DNA of 10,562 nt from Spartobacteria bacterium. Lineage in GTDB: Bacteria > Verrucomicrobiota > Verrucomicrobiia > Chthoniobacterales > Chthoniobacteraceae. Under the pieces are notes generated by a model. The model was given only the letters and a program-made list of their open reading frames with translations. It ran no database searches and was not told the DNA's origin. Below, in pieces: positions 4,872 to 10,562 of this stretch. Position 1 is the stretch's first letter. Each line of letters starts with the position of its first letter. Location: the NCBI GenBank assembly GCA_025355595.1, contig JANXZI010000364.1, forward strand, positions 1 to 10,562. The letters are read 5' to 3'. A program made the position numbers and the translations under genes.

Positions 4872-7112
4872 ATGCCCACGAAGAGCAAGTCCACCGGATC
4901 CACCACAGACGACAAACCAGTCAAGTCTGCCTTCAAGCCCATCACGGGTAAGAGGCCTGCTGCGCCGGCCGAGGCGGAGGAAAAGAAACCGGGGAAAAAA
5001 GCGGTGGGGGACAAATCTCCGGAGAAGGCGGAAAAACCAGTCTCGAAGCGTGGACCCAAGGCGGGCGAGGAGCCAGTGGTGGAAAAACCCAAGGCGGCAC
5101 TTTCGCTGATCGACGGGGATGACAAGCCGAAGACACCGCGTATTCGGAAACCGTCCTCGCTCACGAATCCCGTCCTGCCGAGCATCTCGAAATTCAACGA
5201 CCCAGTCGCCGCACCCGCACCGGTTGTGGCCGAGGCGCCTACGGTTCCGGATGCGCCCGCGGCAGCTGAGTCCTCCGCCACCGAGGTCTCGCCGACCGGC
5301 GAAAAGCTCATCCATCTTAAGCCGCCATTCACCGTCAAGGATCTCGCCGCGGCGCTGGCGCTGAAGCCGTTCGTGCTGATCAAGAACCTGATGGACATCG
5401 GGGTCTTCGCGAACCAGAACCAGAATCTCGAGGCCGACGTGGCTTCGAAAATTTGCGAGCTGCACGGCTTCAAGTTCGAGAAGGATCGCCGTGAGAAAGG
5501 CGGCGGCGTCCACAAGGTGGAGGTAAAAATCGCGCCGCCTCCCGCGCCAAAGCCCGAGGAAGTCGCCGAGGAGGACGAGCCCGATGTGTTCAAGGCCCGC
5601 CCGCCCGTGGTCACTTTCATGGGCCATGTGGATCACGGCAAGACGACGCTCATGGACACGATCCGCAAGGCGCGCGTCGCGGCGGGCGAGGCCGGCGGCA
5701 TCACGCAGCACATCGGCGCGTACGCCGTGAAGCACCAGACGAAGGACGGCGTGGAGCACTCGATCACTTTTCTCGACACGCCCGGCCATGCGGCATTCAC
5801 CGCGATGCGTTCGCGCGGTGCGACGGTCACGGATATCGTCGTGCTCGTCGTCGATGCGAGCGACGGCATCATGCCGCAGACCCTCGAAGCGATCAGCCAT
5901 GCGCGCGCGGCGAAAGTGAAGATCATCGTGGCCATCACGAAGATCGATCTTCCGGGCGCGAACATCGATCGTGTGAAGGGACAGCTCCAGGAAAAGGGTC
6001 TCCAGCCCGAGGATTGGGGCGGCGAAGTGATCGTCTGCCCCGTTTCCGCAGTGAAAGGGCAGGGCATCGAACACCTGCTGGAGATGATTTTGCTCGAGGC
6101 CGAGGTTCTCGAACTCAAGGCGAACTCGAAGGTGCCCGCGCGCGCGAGTGTGATCGAGGCGCAGATCGAGCAGGGCCGCGGCCCGACGGCGACCGTCATC
6201 GTGAAGATGGGCACGCTTAAAATCGGCCAGGCATTCATCTGCGGCGACTTCTCCGGCAAGGTGAAGGCGCTCGTCGGCGAGACCGGCGCGAACATGAAGG
6301 AGGCCGGCCCCGCGACTCCCGCAAAGGTGATCGGCTTCTCCGGAATGCCGAATGCCGGCGACGAATTCATCGTGATGGAAAACGAGCGCAGCGCGCAGCA
6401 GCTCAGCACCGATCGGATCGAGGCCAAGCGTCTCGGCAAACTCACCGCACCGCGCCGCGTCACGCTGGAGAATATTTTCGAGACCATCAAGCAGGGCCAG
6501 AAGCCCGTGCTGACTCTCATTCTCAAGGGCGACGTGCAGGGATCGCTCGAAGCCATCGCGACCTCCGTCAACCAGATCGAGAGCAAGAAGGTGGATCTGA
6601 ACATCATTCACTCCGCCGTCGGGCCGATCTCCGAGAGCGATGTCCTGCTCGCCGCGGCGAGCGGCGCGGTCATCGTCGGCTTCGGCGTGAAGGTCGAGAA
6701 CAACGCCTCCGCCGCCGCTCGGAAGGAAGGCATCCAGATCAAACTGTTCTCCATCATCTACGAGCTGATCGATCAGGTGAAGGAAGCCATGGCTGGTCTG
6801 CTCGACCCGGAAAATCGCGAACAGATCATCGGCCACGCCCAGGTGAAGCAGGTCTTCGAACTCACGAAGGGCATCGTCGCCGGCTGCTACGTGAGCGACG
6901 GTCGCATCCAGCGCACGGGCCGCGCGCGCGTCATCCGCAATCGCCAGCCGATCTACGACGGCGGCATCGCGACGCTGAAACGCTTCCAGGACGACGTGAA
7001 GGACGTGCGCAGCGGTGTCGAATGCGGCATCAAGCTCGGCGACTACACCGAGTACGAAGTCGGCGACATCATCGAGTGCTACCTGCTCGAAAAAGTGCCG
7101 CAGACGCTGTGA
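4872..7112 (+). CDS. infB: Translation initiation factor IF-2
   Basis: IF-2 is the GTPase that delivers fMet-tRNA to the 30S subunit and promotes subunit joining. The 746-residue protein opens with about 150 low-complexity residues rich in Lys, Ala, Pro and Glu. An IF2_N-type helical domain follows (FTVKDLAAALALKPFVLIKN from residue 153). The G domain has G1 GHVDHGKTT (251-259), a GGITQHIGAY switch region, G3 DTPGH (302-306), and a G5-like SAVKG. Domains II-IV end in DGRIQRTGRARVIR, VRSGVECGIKL and YEVGDIIECY. G4 reads TKID (356-359) instead of the usual NKID. The ATG at 4872 was chosen because a nearer-to-nusA ATG (4844) is out of frame. AGGA at 4854 is about 14 bases away, which is far for a ribosome-binding site. 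It forms an operon with nusA. Confidence 0.98.
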   Translation: MPTKSKSTGSTTDDKPVKSAFKPITGKRPAAPAEAEEKKPGKKAVGDKSPEKAEKPVSKRGPKAGEEPVVEKPKAALSLIDGDDKPKTPRIRKPSSLTNPVLPSISKFNDPVAAPAPVVAEAPTVPDAPAAAESSATEVSPTGEKLIHLKPPFTVKDLAAALALKPFVLIKNLMDIGVFANQNQNLEADVASKICELHGFKFEKDRREKGGGVHKVEVKIAPPPAPKPEEVAEEDEPDVFKARPPVVTFMGHVDHGKTTLMDTIRKARVAAGEAGGITQHIGAYAVKHQTKDGVEHSITFLDTPGHAAFTAMRSRGATVTDIVVLVVDASDGIMPQTLEAISHARAAKVKIIVAITKIDLPGANIDRVKGQLQEKGLQPEDWGGEVIVCPVSAVKGQGIEHLLEMILLEAEVLELKANSKVPARASVIEAQIEQGRGPTATVIVKMGTLKIGQAFICGDFSGKVKALVGETGANMKEAGPATPAKVIGFSGMPNAGDEFIVMENERSAQQLSTDRIEAKRLGKLTAPRRVTLENIFETIKQGQKPVLTLILKGDVQGSLEAIATSVNQIESKKVDLNIIHSAVGPISESDVLLAAASGAVIVGFGVKVENNASAAARKEGIQIKLFSIIYELIDQVKEAMAGLLDPENREQIIGHAQVKQVFELTKGIVAGCYVSDGRIQRTGRARVIRNRQPIYDGGIATLKRFQDDVKDVRSGVECGIKLGDYTEYEVGDIIECYLLEKVPQTL

Positions 7113-7117
7113 GCGGG

Positions 7118-7198
7118 CAGTTGAGAGTTGAATGTTGAGAGTTGAGAGGCGCGGAGCCGCTTTCCTCCTCTCAACTCTCAACTCTCAACTCTCAACTT
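7118..7198 (+). repeat. Inverted heptad (TTGAGAG) repeat between infB and rbfA
   Basis: The left arm 7118-7149 is four 7-base units (TTGAGAG, TTGAATG, TTGAGAG, TTGAGAG) plus G. The right arm 7167-7198 is CCTCTCAA followed by further CTCTCAA units. The arms match as reverse complements at 29 of 32 positions, with a 17-base loop (7150-7166), so the RNA would form a hairpin of about 30 bp. The arm ends 4 bases before the rbfA ATG. Unit, orientation and distance to the start codon are the same as in the repeat before rplK. Confidence 0.92.
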
Positions 7199-7202
7199 TC
7201 CC

Positions 7203-7598
7203 ATGAAGAACCGCCTCGACCGAGTCAACGAATCCATCAAGCGCGAGCTTGGCGCGCTCGTGCGCCGCGAGATCACCTTTCAGGCAAAGCTCGTCACGAT
7301 CAAGGAAGTGGACATCACGCCCGATTTGAAAAGCGCGCACGTGTATGTCGGCGTTATCGGCACTCCCGAGGAACAGCACGCGGCGCTCGCACAGCTCCAC
7401 GATGCGCGCCTGAAACTCCAGCGCGAGCTCAGCCGCCGCATCATCTTGAAATTCACGCCGCATCTGCATTTCAAACTCGATGAGACCGGCGAGCGCGGCG
7501 ACCGCATCCTGCAAATCCTCGATGACCTCCACCTCCCGCCGGAGCCGCCGGCGCCGCCCGCGCCATCGGCCATCGATCCCAAAGAAGATGCCCGCTGA
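7203..7598 (+). CDS. rbfA: 30S ribosome-binding factor RbfA
   Basis: RbfA is a KH-fold assembly factor that binds the immature 30S subunit and assists maturation of the 16S rRNA 5' region. The 131-residue product shows the family pattern: R-x-x-x-V-N-E-x-I-K-R-E-L near the N-terminus, VTIKEVDITPDLKSAHVYVG (residues 31-50) and RRIILKFTPHLHFKLDET near 80-97. A short Pro/Ala-rich tail (PPEPPAPPAP, from about 112) is an extension of no known function. The ATG at 7203 lies 4 bases after a long hairpin and lacks a Shine-Dalgarno, so that hairpin probably influences its translation. Its last 11 bases overlap the next gene, in the usual nusA-infB-rbfA order. Confidence 0.95.
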   Translation: MKNRLDRVNESIKRELGALVRREITFQAKLVTIKEVDITPDLKSAHVYVGVIGTPEEQHAALAQLHDARLKLQRELSRRIILKFTPHLHFKLDETGERGDRILQILDDLHLPPEPPAPPAPSAIDPKEDAR

Positions 7599-8568
7599 TT
7601 CCACACTCGCGGAAATCGCCGACGTGATTCGCACGCAGCAGCGCTTCGTCGTCATCTCGCATATCCGTCCCGATGGCGACGCGCTCGGCTGCACCATCGC
7701 GATGGGCCTCTGCCTGCGCGCGCTCGGCAAGGACGTGCAGATGTGGAACGACGACGGCTGTGTGGAGCGCTTCCACTTCTTGCCCGGCTCGGGACGGGTC
7801 ACGCAGCCGCCCGAGGAGCCGCAGGATTTCGACGTCGCCATCATGCTCGACACCGCCGTGAAGGATCGCGGCGGACGCAGCGTGCGTGCCGTGAAAAATG
7901 CGGGCCTGTGGATCAACTTGGATCACCACGTCTCGAATCCGCGCTACGGCGATCTGAATTTCATAGACTCCACTTCGCCGGCCACCGGCCAGATTTTGTT
8001 CGAGCTTTGTCGCGCGGGAAATCTCCCGCTCACGTCCGAGATGGCCGACAGCCTGTTCGTCGCCATCAGCACGGACACCGGCAGTTTCCAGTATCCGAAC
8101 ACTACCGCGCGCACCTACGAGATCGGCGCGGAGCTGGTGCGCCTCGGCGTGAATGTCGGCACGCTCTCGCAAAAAATGTATGAGAGCCATCCGCGTCGTC
8201 GCATCGAACTGCTCAAGGCGATGCTGAACGTGATGCGCTTTTCGAGCGAAGATCGCGTCGCCAGCATCGCGCTCCCGCTCTCGACCGTTCGCGAACTCGG
8301 CACGAAGCCCGACGACACCGAGGGTCTGATCGATCACATCCGCTCGATCGAAGGCGTGCGCGTCGCCGCATTTTTTGAGGAACTCCCCGACGGCCTCGTG
8401 CGCGGTTCGCTGCGTTCAAAAGATCCCAGCACCGACGTCTGCAAGATCGCCGCGCAATTTGGCGGCGGCGGGCACACGCTCGCGGCCGGCCTCCGCACGC
8501 GCGGCACGCTCGCCGAAGTGCAGGAAAAAATACTCCAAGCCATCCATGACCAACTCCCGCGAAATTGA
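7588..8568 (+). CDS. DHH-family phosphoesterase (NrnA-like oligoribonuclease / pAp phosphatase)
   Basis: DHH phosphoesterases use paired metal ions to hydrolyse phosphate esters. The NrnA type degrades 2-5 nt RNAs and dephosphorylates pAp. The 326-residue product has SHIRPDGDALG (HIRPDGD from residue 25), the metal-binding MLDTA, the name-giving DHH (112-114) in LDHHVSNPRYG, and STDTGSFQY (TDTG 162-165). The C-terminal DHHA1 substrate domain has GGGGHTLAAG (292-301). Length fits NrnA (about 310-330). The ATG at 7588 overlaps rbfA by 11 bases, with AAAGAAG just before it, suggesting translational coupling. The rbfA-nrnA-truB-ribF order is common in bacteria. RNA versus pAp (or c-di-nucleotide) specificity cannot be settled here, so no symbol is given. 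Confidence 0.9.
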   Translation: MPADSTLAEIADVIRTQQRFVVISHIRPDGDALGCTIAMGLCLRALGKDVQMWNDDGCVERFHFLPGSGRVTQPPEEPQDFDVAIMLDTAVKDRGGRSVRAVKNAGLWINLDHHVSNPRYGDLNFIDSTSPATGQILFELCRAGNLPLTSEMADSLFVAISTDTGSFQYPNTTARTYEIGAELVRLGVNVGTLSQKMYESHPRRRIELLKAMLNVMRFSSEDRVASIALPLSTVRELGTKPDDTEGLIDHIRSIEGVRVAAFFEELPDGLVRGSLRSKDPSTDVCKIAAQFGGGGHTLAAGLRTRGTLAEVQEKILQAIHDQLPRN

Positions 8569-9268
8569 CGGCGTGCTGCTGGTGGACAAGGCCGGCGGGA
8601 TGACCTCCCACGACATTGTCGCCATTGCCCGCCGCACCCTCGGCACGAAAAAAATCGGCCACTGTGGCACGCTCGATCCGCTCGCCACCGGCCAGCTCAT
8701 CCTCACGCTCGGACGCGGCACAAAGATCCAGGATCTCCTCATGGCCGAGGATAAGGAATACGTCGGCACGATGAAGCTCGGCGAGAACACCGACAGTCAG
8801 GACGCCGACGGACAGGTCACCGAGACAATGCCCGTGCCGGAACTTTCACGCGAGCAGATCGAAGCTGCGTTCGGAAAATTCAAAGGCGATTTTTACCAGA
8901 TGCCGCCGATGGTCTCCGCGATCAAAAAAGACGGCGTGCCGCTCTACAAACTCGCGCGCCAGGGCAAGACCGTCGAGCGCGAGCCTCGCTTCGTGCATGT
9001 CTATGCGCAGGAGCTTCTCGAGGTCCGTCCGCCCGAGATTGATTTCCGCGTCGTGTGCAGCAAGGGCTTCTACGTCCGCACCTACGCCTTTGACATCGGC
9101 ACGGAACTCGGCTGCGGCGCGCACCTGAAAGCGCTGCGCCGGACGAAGAGCGGAAAATTTTCCGTGGACAATTCCGTGACCGCCGACGCGCTGAAGCACG
9201 GCCCGCTCGAAGCCGTGCTCGCGAAAGTGATGACGCTCCCGCAGGTCTCCATCCTGCGCGGCGCGTAG
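8546..9268 (+). CDS. truB: tRNA pseudouridine(55) synthase TruB
   Basis: TruB isomerises U55 to pseudouridine in the T loop of nearly all elongator tRNAs. The 240-residue product has GVLLVDKAGGMTSHDIV (residues 9-25) and the catalytic motif HCGTLDPLATG with D44 as nucleophile. It also has MVSAIKKDGVPLYKLARQG (122-140; Y134 in the active site), SKGFYVRTYAFDIG (172-185) and LRRTKSG (197-203). Motif I reads DKA where DKP is usual. E. coli TruB has 314 residues; this one ends soon after the catalytic domain and lacks the C-terminal PUA domain, as in other short bacterial TruBs. The ATG at 8546 overlaps the DHH gene by 23 bases, implying coupling; no Shine-Dalgarno is seen. Confidence 0.96.
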   Translation: MTNSREIDGVLLVDKAGGMTSHDIVAIARRTLGTKKIGHCGTLDPLATGQLILTLGRGTKIQDLLMAEDKEYVGTMKLGENTDSQDADGQVTETMPVPELSREQIEAAFGKFKGDFYQMPPMVSAIKKDGVPLYKLARQGKTVEREPRFVHVYAQELLEVRPPEIDFRVVCSKGFYVRTYAFDIGTELGCGAHLKALRRTKSGKFSVDNSVTADALKHGPLEAVLAKVMTLPQVSILRGA

Positions 9269-9306
9269 TTCGATTCCATTTGCTTCAGTCGTGACGATCC
9301 CGTTTT

Positions 9307-9406
9307 TTCAACGCAGAGGCGCAGAAAAAACACAGAGCTACGCGGAGGGATGGCCGGTGTTTCCTCTACGAACCTCTCCACTTACCGTCTGCGCCTCTGC
9401 GTCGAA
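9307..9406 (+). repeat. Inverted repeat (ACGCAGAGGCGCAGA arms) between truB and ribF
   Basis: ACGCAGAGGCGCAGA (9311-9325) and its exact reverse complement (9388-9402) form the arms. Extending to 9307-9325 and 9388-9406 gives 18 of 19 matches. Weaker internal complementarity (CACAGAG and CGCGGAGGG on one side, CCTCTACG and CCTCTCC on the other) lies in the 62-base centre. The arm sequence resembles ACGCAGAGGCGCAGAG-type dispersed repeats seen in GC-rich environmental bacteria (recall, not searched). It ends 3 bases before a possible GTG start at 9410 and 27 bases before the preferred ribF GTG at 9434. Confidence 0.85.
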
Positions 9407-9433
9407 CAAGTGCCCTCGGTTTCTGCACTGCGC

Positions 9434-10426
9434 GTGAAAGCTCTTTCCTCGATCTCCGAACTCGCGGACATGGCCGGCCCCGTCGTCCTCGCCGCAGGAG
9501 TCTTCGACGGCTTTCACCTCGGACATCGCGCTGTGATCGAGCGCGCCATCGCGGATGCGCGCGCCGCCGGCGGCACGCCGGTCGTCGTGACTTTTGATCC
9601 CCATCCCGCTGCCGTGTTGCGCCCGCAGAGCGCGCCGCCGCTGCTCACCTCCACGCGCCACAAGCTGCGACTCCTCGCGGATGCGGGCATCGCGGATGTG
9701 CTCGTGTTGGATTTCGACGCGGCCTTCGCCGCGAAGCCGCCGGAGCAGTTCATCGCCGAACTCGCCGCCGCGTGCCGGCCGCTGCGCGAAATCTGCGTCG
9801 GCGAAGACTGGGCATTCGGAAAAGATCGCGGCGGAAATATTTCACTGCTCACCACGCTCGGGAAAAAACTCGGCTTCGACGCCATCGGCCTGCCGCCTGT
9901 GATGGTGGAGGGAAAGGCGGTGAGCAGCACCGCCATCCGTGCGGCAGTCGAGGAGGGCGCGCTCGAGGCCGCCGCGCGATTACTGGGCCGTGAATTCAGC
10001 ATGCTCGGCACGGTGATCGAGGGCCGCAGGCTCGGCCGCACGCTCGGCTTCCCGACGGCAAATGTGCGCCTCGAGAGCGAGCAGCTTCCGCCGAACGGGG
10101 TGTATGCGGTGCGCGCAAATATCTTAGCCGCCGAGGACACGAGACGGGCAAATCCCGAAAATTCAAAATCCGCATGCCCGCCTCCTGCCGTCGCCGGCTA
10201 CGATGGTATCGCAAATGTCGGCGTCCGTCCCACCGTCTCGGGCGAAGGAGAGCAGCGTCTCGTCGAAGTTCACCTGTTCGATTTTTCCGGCGACCTGTAT
10301 GGCCGCGACATTGAGGTGTTCTTCGAGCGCTTCGTCCGCCCCGAGCAGAAGTTCCCCAGTCTCGACGCACTCCGCGCGCAGATTGCCTGCGATGTCGCAT
10401 CGGTCCGCGCCCCCCGGGTCGCCTGA
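9434..10426 (+). CDS. ribF: Bifunctional riboflavin kinase / FMN adenylyltransferase RibF
   Basis: RibF phosphorylates riboflavin to FMN and adenylates FMN to FAD in the cytosol. From the GTG at 9434 it has 330 residues. The N-terminal FAD-synthetase domain has AAGVFDGFHLGHRAVI (HLGH 28-31), TFDPHP, VGEDWAFGKDRGG and the SSTAIR motif (164-169). The C-terminal flavokinase domain has GRRLGRTLGFPTAN (GRTLGFPTAN 201-210), PPNGVYAV, IANVGVRPTV and VEVHLFDFSGDLYG. The start is uncertain. Frames from ATG 9350 or GTG 9410 are open, but 9350 lies inside the repeat element, and only 9434 (MKALSSISELADMAGPVVLA) gives a family-like N-terminus. Residues about 232-254 form an unusual insertion encoded partly by a hairpin segment (10141-10184). 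Confidence 0.93.
   Translation: MKALSSISELADMAGPVVLAAGVFDGFHLGHRAVIERAIADARAAGGTPVVVTFDPHPAAVLRPQSAPPLLTSTRHKLRLLADAGIADVLVLDFDAAFAAKPPEQFIAELAAACRPLREICVGEDWAFGKDRGGNISLLTTLGKKLGFDAIGLPPVMVEGKAVSSTAIRAAVEEGALEAAARLLGREFSMLGTVIEGRRLGRTLGFPTANVRLESEQLPPNGVYAVRANILAAEDTRRANPENSKSACPPPAVAGYDGIANVGVRPTVSGEGEQRLVEVHLFDFSGDLYGRDIEVFFERFVRPEQKFPSLDALRAQIACDVASVRAPRVA
10141..10184 (+). repeat. Hairpin-forming, A/T-rich in-frame insertion inside ribF
   Basis: GAGACGGGC (10141-10149) and GCCCGCCTC (10176-10184) are inverted copies at 8 of 9 positions. They flank a 26-base core that is clearly richer in A and T than the surrounding gene. The segment adds a polar Asn/Ser/Pro-rich run (about residues 236-251) between NGVYAV and YDGIANVGVRPT, which are normally closer together. 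The frame is kept. It looks like a small palindromic element tolerated in a loop, though ordinary loop variation is possible. Confidence 0.5.
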
Positions 10427-10551
10427 TTTGTAGAGCGTCCCGCGCGGTGTCGCAGGATGGGCCTCGGCATTTTTCCATCCGCGCGTGCGCCCCCGAAATA
10501 TGACTGGCGCGGCGGAATTGCGACGGACAGACTTTGTGCGAATCCCCTCCC

Positions 10552-10562
10552 ATGAAAATCAC
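10552..10562 (+). CDS. Possible start of a further gene (first three codons only)
   Basis: ATG AAA ATC at the very end of the window is preceded by CCCCTCCC, the same C-rich context as the other starts here, and no Shine-Dalgarno. It stands 125 bases after the ribF stop, and that gap shows no clear promoter or terminator. Nothing can be said about the product. Confidence 0.3.

Noticed and set aside
4094..5620. 508-codon minus-strand frame across nusA and infB
   Set aside because: It is Ser/Phe/Thr-rich low-complexity translation opposite two certain genes; a shadow frame.
4827..7181. 784-codon open frame on the minus strand opposite infB
   Set aside because: The translation is rich in Arg, His, Asp and Leu with no domain signature and lies antisense to clear IF-2 coding sequence. 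Long antisense frames are expected opposite GC-rich genes.
10455..10480. GGATGG...CCATCC hairpin after ribF as terminator
   Set aside because: The stem is only 6 bp, the T run lies in the loop rather than after the stem, and the 3' side is GC-rich.

Overview
The window is GC-rich bacterial chromosome carrying core transcription and translation genes. Protein features and gene order (tuf, tRNA-Trp, secE, nusG, rplK, and separately nusA, infB, rbfA, a DHH phosphoesterase, truB, ribF) point to a free-living bacterium. The Planctomycetota-Verrucomicrobiota-Chlamydiota group, probably Verrucomicrobiota, is the best guess. The grounds are the style of the housekeeping proteins, the lack of Shine-Dalgarno sequences, and the heptad and REP-like repeats. 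This placement rests on recall and was not tested.

Layout: (1) 2-2119 (+): 3' end of tuf, a hairpin, tRNA-Trp(CCA), secE, nusG, an inverted heptad repeat, rplK and a strong intrinsic terminator. The usual continuation rplA-rplJ-rplL-rpoB-rpoC is absent. (2) 2120-3463: an accessory island with a ~200-bp REP-like multi-hairpin element, one unrecognised 148-aa gene on the minus strand, a short palindrome and about 470 bp of apparently non-coding DNA. (3) 3464-10426 (+): a promoter and attenuator-like leader, then nusA, infB, an inverted heptad repeat, rbfA, DHH phosphoesterase, truB, an inverted repeat and ribF. The customary rimP is missing in front of nusA. (4) 10427-10562: a short gap and possibly the first codons of another gene.

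How the genes fit together: tuf, rplK, infB and tRNA-Trp supply translation. nusG and nusA control transcription elongation and termination. secE is part of the SecYEG translocon. rbfA and truB mature 16S rRNA and tRNA. The DHH enzyme probably degrades nanoRNA or pAp, and ribF makes FMN and FAD. rbfA, DHH and truB overlap and look translationally coupled.

No defence system, prophage or new enzyme pathway is visible. The unusual material is non-coding. Three inverted-repeat hairpins sit inside operons within a few bases of start codons (rplK, rbfA, probably ribF). Two ribosomal/transcription operons end or begin at a repeat-bearing junction that has replaced rplA and rimP. The nusA leader has an attenuator and an overlapping mini-ORF, and a hairpin-forming segment lies inside ribF.
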